A stretch of 20,537 bases of DNA from Verrucomicrobiota bacterium (GTDB taxonomy: Bacteria > Verrucomicrobiota > Verrucomicrobiia > Chthoniobacterales > UBA10450): assembly GCA_003217965.1 (NCBI GenBank), contig QHNB01000071.1, forward strand, positions 1 to 20,537. The letters run 5' to 3'. Shown here in pieces: positions 6,808 through 13,968 of this stretch. A model generated the notes under the pieces. It searched no databases, was not told where the DNA came from, and was given only the letters and a program-made list of their open reading frames with translations. Numbering within the stretch: the stretch's first letter is position 1; each line of letters starts with the position of its first letter. The translations under genes were made by a program, and so were the position numbers.

Positions 6808-7545
6808 TCAGTCGGCGATTTGCACGGGAATCTCAACCGGCGTCGTGATTAGCGAACGATGCCTTTCTGCGAAACGATTGGTCATGTAGGTCATCATCAA
6901 GACCCAGAAGGCGAGGGCGAGCGCGAATAGCGGAAATTGGAGGGCCAAAGGCAGACAGTAGATAATCGCCATTAAGGGAACCCACATTGCCCAGGTCGCG
7001 ACCATCACCGGTAAAGCGTGAGCGCGATAATATTTCCAAGTTAACAGGGGCCGCAGTTTCGACCAGGAATAGCCGTTGTTTTTCCAGGCGTAACCCCAAA
7101 TCCCGTAGGGCGCGGCGAAGAATGGATTATAGCCGAATTGATCGATGACGATCTTCGCCGTCACGATCGAGAGGCTGACACGATCCCCAAGCCACATTGC
7201 CAGGAGTCGGTACATGAGGTTTACCAGGAAACCGTCGAATGCCCAAAAAGGTGCGTTAAAAATGAAATTGCACCCGTTCTCAATGCAAGGGCGACCATGC
7301 TGAAAGAACATAATGACGAACAGCTCGGGCAAAACCGCGCCGACGATCACTGAGGTGATGAGGACAAAAGCCAGGCCGTGCTGCTGCTTGTAGTTCGCAA
7401 GCGTATTAAGCACGGCTGCGCTCGGGGGATGGAAATAATAGGCCAGCAACAGCGCGAGCATGATTACTTGAAGGACCAATGCGGGGGCGGCATTGGCTTT
7501 GGCCGCTTCCCAGCCGATCAACCAAGGCGTGCGCTCGCGCGGCAT
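6808..7545 (-). CDS. Mpv17/PMP22-like integral membrane protein
   Basis: The 245-residue protein has about five hydrophobic segments (near 20-37, 57-80, 100-118, 178-199, 203-221). Its second half follows the layout I recall for the eukaryotic Mpv17/PMP22 family: MYRLL (111-115), IDQFGYNP (134-141) matching the family's DQ...P element, a WKNN turn, then LPVMVATWAMWVP (178-190) and YCLP (196-199). It closes with a helix containing W214 at the place of the conserved late Trp. In eukaryotes these proteins sit in mitochondrial or peroxisomal membranes, and Mpv17 forms a channel; a bacterial role is not known to me. The protein is expected in the inner membrane. It is flanked by intergenic repeats on both sides and has no operon partner. 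The family call is by motif order only; a generic membrane protein is the alternative. Confidence 0.62.
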   Translation of the reverse strand: MPRERTPWLIGWEAAKANAAPALVLQVIMLALLLAYYFHPPSAAVLNTLANYKQQHGLAFVLITSVIVGAVLPELFVIMFFQHGRPCIENGCNFIFNAPFWAFDGFLVNLMYRLLAMWLGDRVSLSIVTAKIVIDQFGYNPFFAAPYGIWGYAWKNNGYSWSKLRPLLTWKYYRAHALPVMVATWAMWVPLMAIIYCLPLALQFPLFALALAFWVLMMTYMTNRFAERHRSLITTPVEIPVQIAD

Positions 7546-7594
7546 GCGCGCAAGCTGGCGTGAGCATTAGTCGTCGAGCAAGCTGAATCGTCCT

Positions 7595-7653
7595 GTGCAG
7601 CCGACACGGCTGCCGCTACAGAGTCATCCCGAACGTATATGAGGGATCCTCGC
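7595..7653. repeat. Intergenic hairpin repeat plus GTCATCCCGA-type repeat
   Basis: GCAGCCG (7597-7603) and CGGCTGC (7607-7613) form a 7-bp hairpin with a 3-base loop. On the minus strand the unit reads TGTAGCGGCAGCC and onward. It is followed by GTCATCCCGAAC...GAGGGATCCTCG (7623-7653), which resembles the widespread GTCATCCCGAG...GAGGGATC intergenic repeats. It occupies the middle of the 206-base gap before rlmN. Confidence 0.5.
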
Positions 7654-7751
7654 CGATAATCCTAAGTTAGACACTCCGAGCCGCCTAATCGTTTGCGCTT
7701 CCGCGACATCTCTCTCGGTCCCAGACAGGGATCGCCTGCGTGCGTTGATGA

Positions 7752-8921
7752 GTGCATTCACAGGCGGTAGTCTGGTTCGTGGCCGCTCCGATCAAGCCTT
7801 CAGTTAAATCGCTCATGCTCGATGAGCTGGTCGACGAGCTACGGCTGCTGAATCAGCCGCCTTATCGCGCAAATCAGATCTTGACGTGGATTTATCGGAA
7901 GCGGGTCTCTTCTTTTGATTCGATGAGCGATTTGCCGCAATCACTCCGCGAATATCTCAAAGAGAAATTCTCTTACTCCAATCTCGAAGTCGTTCGTGGG
8001 CTGGGCGGGAAAGATGCGACGCGCAAGTTCCTATTCCGTCTAAGCGACGGCAATCTTATCGAGTCGGTCCTGATTCCGGCATCGCCCGCCCTTTATGGTT
8101 CGCGCTCAGATCGACGAACCATCTGCGTCTCTACGCAGGTTGGATGCGCCTATGGCTGCAAATTCTGTGCGAGCGGTTTAGATGGATGGAAACGCAACTT
8201 GTCGGCAGATGAAATTGTCGATCAGATCATTGCGGTCGAACGGGAAGCGGGTGAGCGCATCGATAACATCGTCTTTATGGGCATGGGTGAGCCCCTGGCA
8301 AATTACGAAAACCTGCTTCGAGCCATTCGGATTCTTAATGCCCCCTGGGGAATCGGCATCGGAGCGCGTCACATCACGGTTTCAACCAGCGGTCTTGTAC
8401 CGCAGATTCGGAAACTTGCCGATCAGCCGCTCCAAATCAGGCTGGCCGTTTCCCTGCACGGCGCGACGGACGCGGTGCGGAGTCAGATCATGCCGATCAA
8501 TCGCAAGTACAACACGGAAACTTTGTTTGACGCTTGCCGTTACTACAACTCTCGCAGGAAACAGCGCATTACCTTCGAGTACATTCTGATTGCGAACGTG
8601 AACGATACCGTTGACCAGGCACGTGTCCTTGCGAAACGCGCGCGCGATCTCGAAACCAAGGTCAACCTGATTCCATACAACACCGTGGAAGGACTTGAAT
8701 GGGCGCGACCGCCTCGGCTTCAGCAGGAGAGATTTCTTGCCGTGCTGCGCCAGGCTGGCGTTCCGGCAACGTTACGACGGGAGAAGGGCCACGACATTGC
8801 CGCGGCCTGTGGCCAGTTGCGGTTGCAAACGGAACAGGCGCTCGAAAGGAATCACCGAACACAGACGTCCACGTCTGTACGCCGCGCAGGCTTCATGCCT
8901 ATGTTCCACCAGCTCTTATGA
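7752..8921 (+). CDS. rlmN: 23S rRNA (adenine-2503-C2)/tRNA methyltransferase RlmN
   Basis: RlmN is a radical-SAM enzyme that methylates C2 of A2503 in 23S rRNA and A37 in some tRNAs. The 389-residue product has the cluster motif CAYGCKFC (Cys 132, 136, 139), the methyl-carrier Cys 125 and Cys 353, the MGMGEPL loop (176-182), and the typical front end with LDELVDEL and PPYRANQILTWIY. The family normally ends soon after the CGQLR segment (353-357). Here about 28 more residues follow (362-389), encoded by a palindromic repeat, so the tail is probably recent and non-essential. The start is uncertain: GTG at 7752, GTG at 7779 or ATG at 7815, with no clear Shine-Dalgarno sequence for any. Monocistronic, with repeats on both sides. 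Confidence 0.95.
   Translation: MHSQAVVWFVAAPIKPSVKSLMLDELVDELRLLNQPPYRANQILTWIYRKRVSSFDSMSDLPQSLREYLKEKFSYSNLEVVRGLGGKDATRKFLFRLSDGNLIESVLIPASPALYGSRSDRRTICVSTQVGCAYGCKFCASGLDGWKRNLSADEIVDQIIAVEREAGERIDNIVFMGMGEPLANYENLLRAIRILNAPWGIGIGARHITVSTSGLVPQIRKLADQPLQIRLAVSLHGATDAVRSQIMPINRKYNTETLFDACRYYNSRRKQRITFEYILIANVNDTVDQARVLAKRARDLETKVNLIPYNTVEGLEWARPPRLQQERFLAVLRQAGVPATLRREKGHDIAAACGQLRLQTEQALERNHRTQTSTSVRRAGFMPMFHQLL
8857..8921. repeat. Palindromic repeat forming the end of rlmN
   Basis: ACAGACGT (8861-8868) and ACGTCTGT (8871-8878) form an 8-bp inverted repeat with 2 bases between. About 10 bases on, AGGC-TTCAT-GCCT (8888-8900) gives a second small hairpin. The stretch lies inside the rlmN reading frame and holds its stop codon. 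It reads like an intergenic repeat that the gene has run into, rather than like protein-shaped sequence. I cannot show a second copy within the window. Confidence 0.5.
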
Positions 8922-9100
8922 AAGAAGCTTATTTTCACCGGCTTTAAACGATTATGACGCCTATTGACTACCCAGAAACTCTGCTCTCTCAGGTTTTCCA
9001 AAGCGGACCGCCCACCTGAATAAATCTCCGGCGTGCACATTGCCGTGGCAAGCGCTCCGCGAAAGCTTCTGAGTCCTCAGCGGCAGAGCTAAGAAATCTT

Positions 9101-9122
9101 CTGCCGCCAGGGACGGCGGCAG
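9101..9122. repeat. Intergenic hairpin (CTGCCGCC/GGCGGCAG)
   Basis: CTGCCGCC (9101-9108) and GGCGGCAG (9115-9122) pair perfectly around a 6-base loop AGGGAC. On the minus strand the unit reads TGTAGCTGCCGCCGT, sharing TGTAGC and a GCCG core with the hairpin at 7597-7613, so both may belong to one dispersed repeat family. It lies about 45 bases before the start of the next gene. The rest of the gap 8922-9167 shows nothing I can name. Confidence 0.45.
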
Positions 9123-9167
9123 CTACAACTGCGAAACCTTTTGCGCGGCCTCCAATCGTGGAGTTTA

Positions 9168-9812
9168 ATGATTTCCATGGCGGGATTCGATCACGAACCC
9201 GAGCGCGCTTGGGACGAATACGACTGGGAACGATTTCTCCAGCAGCAGGACCACAAGACGGAGAAGTACATGGAACTGCTGGAGAAGTATCTTGACGACC
9301 CGAATCGAGATCAGATTATCGCGCGCGAAATGGGATGGACACAGTTGCTCGAGGGAAAGGACTGGACGCAGGAGGTTGATGCGCTCCTGGAAGAAGACGG
9401 GGCCGACGAACGGATTGAACCGCCGGACTCATTCGAAGAGCACAGCCTTTATCGCGCGGCCTTTGCGCTCACGGTTTGGATCGATCAAATGTTTGACGCG
9501 GACGCAACGCTGCAGAACGAACCCTCAGCCGTAAAGCTGGCCACTCATGCCGCGCTGGCGAGCGCGAAGCTGGCAGCAGCGTTAAGCGGGGAAGATGTCG
9601 ACGAAATAGGCATGACAATTGCCTATTTGAAGCGCGCCCTTAAGGCGATCACGCTCTCGATAGACGGTGCGGCTGCTCTATTGCGGGAAAAGCGTATCTC
9701 GGCCGCGCAACATACCGTTCTCCTGCAACGTCTTTTCCAGGTCCGCGATGGTATTATCACGCTAATTGGTGAATATCGCGGGGAATGGAGGCGGCGCTTC
9801 GGCGGTCGCTAA
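9168..9812 (+). CDS. Acidic protein of unknown function
   Basis: I do not recognise a family. From the ATG at 9168, which has GGAG four bases before it, the protein has 214 residues; an upstream in-frame start at 9141 and another ATG at 9177 are possible. The first 90 residues are strongly acidic and Trp-rich (WDEYDWERFLQQQD near the start). The rest looks helical, with an Ala/Leu-rich stretch and a basic end (EWRRRFGGR). There is no signal peptide and no segment long enough for a membrane span, so it is likely cytoplasmic. It lies 40 bases before the sigma-factor gene on the same strand, so a shared message or a regulatory link is possible but not shown. Confidence 0.75.
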   Translation: MISMAGFDHEPERAWDEYDWERFLQQQDHKTEKYMELLEKYLDDPNRDQIIAREMGWTQLLEGKDWTQEVDALLEEDGADERIEPPDSFEEHSLYRAAFALTVWIDQMFDADATLQNEPSAVKLATHAALASAKLAAALSGEDVDEIGMTIAYLKRALKAITLSIDGAAALLREKRISAAQHTVLLQRLFQVRDGIITLIGEYRGEWRRRFGGR

Positions 9813-9852
9813 CCGCGACTGTTGAATGAATTAGCCGCTCGTCCGTCCAATA

Positions 9853-10464
9853 ATGCATACGGAAGCAACTGCGGCTCAGCCCGATGTGTCGGAGCTTGAC
9901 CTGGTGAAACGCTGCCAGCAGGGCGATACAACGGCCTTTGACGAGCTCGTCACGCGCTACCGAACGAGGATTTTTGGAATGATTTATAACATGGTCCATA
10001 ACGAGCAAGATGCCTGGGATTTGGCTCAGGACAGTTTTGTCAAGGCGTGGAAGTCGATTAACCGGTTTCGGGGAAAGTCGTCGTTTTACACTTGGATTTA
10101 CCGCATTGTCATGAACGTGACGATCGATTGGCTGCGGAAGAAACAGGTTAAAGGCGCCGGCACGGAATTCGATGACGCGATCCAGCTGAAAGAAGTGGAT
10201 CCGGCGTCAAAGACAGTGCCCCGAGCCGAGCCGCTGCCGCATCAGCGGCTGGAGCGCCAGGAAATTCGTGCCCGAATCGACCAGGCCATCGCGCAGTTAT
10301 CGCCGGAACATCGCGCCGTTATTTTGATGAAGGAAACTGAAGATATGCAGTATCACGAGATTGCCGAAGCGCTCGGCTGCTCAATTGGTACGGTCATGTC
10401 GCGCCTGTTCTACGCTCGCAAGAAGTTGCAGCATTCGTTGAGGGATGTTTATGAAAACGTTTGA
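9853..10464 (+). CDS. ECF RNA polymerase sigma factor (RpoE/SigW type)
   Basis: Extracytoplasmic-function sigma factors direct RNA polymerase to stress or envelope genes. The 203-residue protein has region 2 at about 28-100 (AFDELVTRYRTRIFGMIYNM, DAWDLAQDSFVKAW, SSFYTWIYRIVMNVTIDWLR), with the FYTWIYRI segment that melts the -10 element. After a linker, region 4 follows at about 145-198 (LSPEHRAVILMKETEDMQYHEIAEALGCSIGTVMSRLFYARKKL), a helix-turn-helix for the -35 element. It overlaps the next gene by 14 bases counted from that gene's chosen ATG. That gene encodes a membrane protein of anti-sigma shape, the standard arrangement for this class. No C-terminal SnoaL-type extension is present. 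The ATG start has no strong ribosome-binding site. Which promoters it uses cannot be told here. Confidence 0.95.
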   Translation: MHTEATAAQPDVSELDLVKRCQQGDTTAFDELVTRYRTRIFGMIYNMVHNEQDAWDLAQDSFVKAWKSINRFRGKSSFYTWIYRIVMNVTIDWLRKKQVKGAGTEFDDAIQLKEVDPASKTVPRAEPLPHQRLERQEIRARIDQAIAQLSPEHRAVILMKETEDMQYHEIAEALGCSIGTVMSRLFYARKKLQHSLRDVYENV

Positions 10465-10960
10465 GGAAAAATGGACGGCCTGGATCGATGATCAGTTGAC
10501 TGGTCGCGAACTGGATGAGTTCGAGGCATCCCTGCCGGACAAAGCGGCAGCACAGGCGGAAAAACAGAGTGCGAAACAGCTCGGCTCGCTGCTGCGTGAA
10601 CAGATGGCTCCGGTTCTCAACAATGCGGAATTTTTCAGTCATCAACTGCGCGAGCGCCTGGACCGAGAGGATCGACGATCCACCGCACGCCCAGTAAGCA
10701 CCGGGTGGTGGACGATCCGTCGGCTGTTGTGGAGTGGGGCTACTGCTCTGGCGATTTTTGTGATTTGCGCCGTGGTCGTGATTCACAACAAGCCGTCGCC
10801 GGATCAGTCCGAGTATCTCACGCAAATTTTGAACTATCGAGTCGACCCGGCTGTTAGCCCGAACGCGACTATCACGATGTTTGAGAAGAAGGACGAACAT
10901 GTGACCGTGCTTTGGGTCGACGGACTGCAATCGCTGCCCCCCGAATACGCTGCCAAATAG
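10451..10960 (+). CDS. Probable membrane anti-sigma factor
   Basis: The 169-residue protein begins MKTFEEKWTAWIDDQLTGRE, resembling the start of RseA-like and other anti-sigma factors (a short acidic helical domain at about 1-70 that would hold the sigma factor). A Trp/Arg-rich junction precedes one membrane span at about 92-111. The outer part (112-169) carries ATITMFEKKDEHVTVLWVDG. There is no His-x3-Cys-x2-Cys zinc motif, so it is not a ZAS-type anti-sigma. The ATG at 10451 is preferred over 10445 because GAGGG (10440-10444) lies six bases before it. The gene overlaps the sigma gene and the next one starts two bases after its stop. The anti-sigma role is inferred mainly from position and topology. 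Confidence 0.8.
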   Translation: MKTFEEKWTAWIDDQLTGRELDEFEASLPDKAAAQAEKQSAKQLGSLLREQMAPVLNNAEFFSHQLRERLDREDRRSTARPVSTGWWTIRRLLWSGATALAIFVICAVVVIHNKPSPDQSEYLTQILNYRVDPAVSPNATITMFEKKDEHVTVLWVDGLQSLPPEYAAK

Positions 10961-10962
10961 AA

Positions 10963-11409
10963 ATGGAGCGCCGCGCTTTGCTGTTCATCGCGATTTTTGC
11001 AATCGCGCTCAGCAGCAGCAGCGTCGCGACCCGGGGGGATCAGACGGTTTGGAGCGGGATCGTTATTGCCAGTAATTCGGGTCCACCAGAGCCGACACCA
11101 ACGGAACTGACCCCACTTGAGGGGACCTTGCGGCAGTTGTTCGGCTACACCCGACTACATCTTATTGGCGAGGCGCGTAAAACATTGAAGAGCGGCCAGG
11201 AAGACTGGCTTGCCACCACCAAGTACTTTGCCCTTCGAGTTGATGCTCGCGGCCAGAAAGACGGCGCCTACGTTCTCAATCTAAAGCTCTTACAGGAAAA
11301 TAAGGTGTTGCTGGAGACAGACGCCCAGCTTAGCAAAGCCAGTCCGCTCGTCATTCGCGGCCCACAGATCGGTGACGGGCAATTGGTCATTGTCCTGATG
11401 GTGCAGTAG
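10963..11409 (+). CDS. Secreted protein of unknown function, third gene of the sigma operon
   Basis: The 148-residue protein starts at an ATG two bases after the anti-sigma stop. Residues 1-22 are a clear signal peptide (MERRALLFIAIFAIALSSSS, then polar residues). The mature part has a Pro/Thr-rich stretch (about 42-52) and then a mixed domain with alternating polar and hydrophobic segments (YFALRVDARG, AYVLNLKLLQ, QLVIVLMVQ), suggesting beta structure. I do not recognise the family. Its place in a sigma/anti-sigma operon makes it a candidate periplasmic sensor or modulator of the anti-sigma factor, or simply a target of the regulon. The M1 aminopeptidase reading frame begins 43 bases further on. 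Confidence 0.78.
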   Translation: MERRALLFIAIFAIALSSSSVATRGDQTVWSGIVIASNSGPPEPTPTELTPLEGTLRQLFGYTRLHLIGEARKTLKSGQEDWLATTKYFALRVDARGQKDGAYVLNLKLLQENKVLLETDAQLSKASPLVIRGPQIGDGQLVIVLMVQ

Positions 11410-11452
11410 TGGGCCTAGATGCAAAATCGCCGACCCGCGGTTTAGTGAGCCG

Positions 11453-11809
11453 ATGCGCCGGGTGTGGGTGTTGTTCGTTTTTACTGCCGTGACTTCGCTG
11501 GGTGCCGAGAAGCCGTTCGACTTCGCAACTACGCCGGGCAAGCTGCCAAAGAATATCCGACCAACCGATTACGCGATTCGCATTCAGCCCGACCTCGCCA
11601 AATTAACGTTCAGTGGCAGCGAAACAGTGCAGTTCAATGTCGAATTCCCTGTCCGTCAGATCGTTTTCAAAGCGCGGGCAACACATTCTCGCGCTCACGT
11701 TCACCGGCAAAATCAACCAGTTCGGTCGCGGCCTGTTTTACGCCCGATATCAGCAGCAAGGGACGGGCGCAAAGAAACTACTGCTTGGCACGCAATTCGA
11801 AGCGACTGA
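11453..11809 (+). pseudogene. 5' piece of the M1 aminopeptidase gene (signal peptide and start of N-terminal domain)
   Basis: This frame opens with a signal peptide (MRRVWVLFVFTAVTSLGA) and continues as the N-terminal beta domain of an M1 peptidase: LPKNIRPTDYAIRIQPDLAK, FSGSETVQFNVEFPVRQIVFKA. At about 11672-11676 the homology jumps to another frame (RGQHILALTFTGKINQFGRG). Residues after that point in this frame, to the stop at 11807-11809, are nonsense. In related M1 enzymes some 40 residues separate these two segments, so an estimated 120 bases are missing and the frame is lost. The family comparison is from memory; the frame change itself is read directly from the sequence. Confidence 0.8.
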
Positions 11810-13967
11810 TGCACGCCGATTCTTCCCCTGCTGGGACGAGCCGGTCTTTCGCGCGCGTTTTCAGCTGAGCGTCGTCGTGCCGGAAAACTGGATGGCAGTC
11901 TCGAATATGCCGATTGCGAGCGAACGGAAAGTCGGCGGTGGACGTGAAGTTAGTTTCCAGCCGACGCCCTCCATGTCGAGCTACTTGAATGTCTTTTGCG
12001 CGGGTGAGTTTGACGCGATCGAATCGGAAAGCGAAGGGGTCAGGCTGCGCATTGTCACCACGAAAGGCAAAGCAGAGAGCGGCCGTTATGCTCTAGAGAG
12101 CACGGCGCAAATTTTGCGCTATTACAATCAATATTTCGGGATTCCATATCCGCTGCCCAAGCTCGATCAGCTCGCGATCCCGGGTGGATTTGGCGGCGCC
12201 ATGGAGAATTGGGGTGGAATTACCTACTACGAAACAGCGTTGCTGTTCGACCCGCAGAATTCTTCTGTCACGACGAAGCAGCGTGTTTACGAAGTCATCG
12301 CCCACGAGGTCGCCCACCAATGGTTCGGTGATTTGGTAACGATGGCGTGGTGGGACAATCTTTGGCTGAACGAAGGATTCGCCTCGTGGATGGGAACGAA
12401 ATGCACGGCCCATTTCAATCCACAATGGGAAGTCTGGCTCGAAAAGTCGATTCCGCGCGATCCAGCACGGCGGATCGGTATTCCAAAGGAGCAAGCAATG
12501 GAAGGCGACGCGCGCGCGACCACGCACCCCATTCAGCAGCCGATCGCAAGCGAGGGCGAAGCGAATAACGCGTTCGATGACATCACCTACAAGAAGGGTC
12601 AATCCTTCCTCCGAATGCTCGAAAGCTATCTGGGCGAGGAGCCATTCCGTGATGGCATTCGCCGTTACATCCAAGCGCATCAATATTCCAATTCCACCAC
12701 CGCTGATTTGTGGAATGCGCTAGATTCGGCTTCCGGAAAGCCGGTCACGGAAATTGCAGCGGCATGGACCGAGCAACCTGGTTTTCCGCTGGTCACGGTA
12801 AAGCGCGAAAACAACGGGAAGGTCTTGTTCACGCAAGAACGCTTTACAATTGGTTTTCACGATGGGCCGGACGGTATTTGGAAAATTCCGATCACTTATT
12901 TCATCGATGGTCAGAGCGCGCCGGCCACGATGCTAATGTCGAAAAAAACTGCCTCCCTCCAAGATATCCCGGCGGATCGAGCACTAAAGCTAAACGTCGA
13001 CGGCGCGGGAAATTACCGTGTCGCCTACGACGTGAACTCATGGAAGCTTCTGCTCGCATCGCTTCCCGGCATGAACGCGCCGGACGAAGTGAACTTGCTT
13101 GGTGATACCTGGGCCTTTGTCCAAGCCGGGCGACAATCATTCTCCTTTTACACAGATTTAGTCGGCCGCCTGCCGCAAGACACGGCGTTGGCGGTGCGAG
13201 AGCAGATCATCAACGTCTTCAATACGGTTGATCATTTGCTCGCGAGCACCCCGCAACGCGACCAATTCCGCAACTATGCGCAACGGGTTTTGCGGCCAAC
13301 GTTAAATGAACTTAGGCTTCAACCTGTTCAGAGCGAACCAGTTACGGCATCGCTATTGCGCGCGAGTTTAATTCAAGAACTCGGTCTCCTTGGCGACCAG
13401 GACGTAATTAAACAATGTCGAGGAAATTTCGAAGCTTACCTGAAAAATCCCGCGAGCCTTCCGCCCGATCTGCGGGCGCCCACGTTTGCGGTCGTCATGC
13501 GCAACGGAAACGCGGAGATTTGGCAGAAACTGCACGATCTCGGCCTAAAAACGACAAGCGCGGAGGAGAAGCAAAATTACTATGATGCGCTTGCATTTGC
13601 GACCGATCCGGCGCTGGTCAAGAAGACGCTTGCTATCGCGTTGACTGACGAGTTGCCGACGAGTCGCGCGGTCTTTCTGGTATCCAAGGTTGCGAGAGAA
13701 AGTGATCGGCCGGATCTGGCATGGGAGTTCGCTAAAGCAAACTTCAAGGGTCTGCTCGCGAAAGTCGATGCTCTTGGCGCAAACAGCTATATTCCGAGTC
13801 TCTTCACCTTCTTCACTGACCCGAATCGTATCGAAGAACTCCGCACTTTTGCCAAGGCCCATCTGTCGGAAGGAAGCGCGCGGCCGGTCGAAATTGCGGC
13901 CGATGAAATTCGGTTTCGCGCCGACCTGCGTCGGCGCTTAATCGAGGAGATCGGCGCGTTGAAGTAA
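11613..13967 (+). CDS. M1-family metallo-aminopeptidase, catalytic and C-terminal domains (gene broken at 5' end)
   Basis: M1 aminopeptidases remove N-terminal residues with a zinc-bound water. Homology in this frame begins at about 11673, not at the nominal ATG at 11613, whose first 20 residues are shadow sequence. The substrate motif GAMENW (12195-12212), the zinc motif HEVAH in HEVAHQWFGD (12303 onward) and the third ligand in WLNEGFASW (Glu codon at 12372) are all present. QFEATDARRFFPCWDEP lies before them, and a long helical ERAP1_C-like domain follows to the end. An intact gene would encode roughly 880 residues with a signal peptide supplied by the 11453 frame. As it stands the catalytic frame lacks export signal, proper start and part of the first domain, so a functional product is doubtful unless the break is a sequence or assembly error. 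Confidence 0.85.
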   Translation: MAAKQCSSMSNSLSVRSFSKRGQHILALTFTGKINQFGRGLFYARYQQQGTGAKKLLLGTQFEATDARRFFPCWDEPVFRARFQLSVVVPENWMAVSNMPIASERKVGGGREVSFQPTPSMSSYLNVFCAGEFDAIESESEGVRLRIVTTKGKAESGRYALESTAQILRYYNQYFGIPYPLPKLDQLAIPGGFGGAMENWGGITYYETALLFDPQNSSVTTKQRVYEVIAHEVAHQWFGDLVTMAWWDNLWLNEGFASWMGTKCTAHFNPQWEVWLEKSIPRDPARRIGIPKEQAMEGDARATTHPIQQPIASEGEANNAFDDITYKKGQSFLRMLESYLGEEPFRDGIRRYIQAHQYSNSTTADLWNALDSASGKPVTEIAAAWTEQPGFPLVTVKRENNGKVLFTQERFTIGFHDGPDGIWKIPITYFIDGQSAPATMLMSKKTASLQDIPADRALKLNVDGAGNYRVAYDVNSWKLLLASLPGMNAPDEVNLLGDTWAFVQAGRQSFSFYTDLVGRLPQDTALAVREQIINVFNTVDHLLASTPQRDQFRNYAQRVLRPTLNELRLQPVQSEPVTASLLRASLIQELGLLGDQDVIKQCRGNFEAYLKNPASLPPDLRAPTFAVVMRNGNAEIWQKLHDLGLKTTSAEEKQNYYDALAFATDPALVKKTLAIALTDELPTSRAVFLVSKVARESDRPDLAWEFAKANFKGLLAKVDALGANSYIPSLFTFFTDPNRIEELRTFAKAHLSEGSARPVEIAADEIRFRADLRRRLIEEIGALK

Positions 13968-13968
13968 G

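Noticed and set aside
6690..9122. CRISPR array formed by the repeats of this region
   Set aside because: The repeats differ from one another, are irregularly spaced by genes, and have no unique-spacer pattern; no cas genes are present.
10394..10930. 178-codon open frame on the minus strand opposite the anti-sigma gene
   Set aside because: The plus-strand gene has a ribosome-binding site, membrane span and operon context; the antisense frame has none.
11665..11690. Programmed ribosomal frameshift as explanation of the aminopeptidase frame change
   Set aside because: No slippery heptamer or strong downstream structure is seen, and a frameshift would not supply the roughly 40 residues missing between the two segments.
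12093..12683. 196-codon open frame on the minus strand inside the aminopeptidase gene
   Set aside because: It lies opposite the catalytic motifs of the M1 peptidase, which clearly fix the coding strand.
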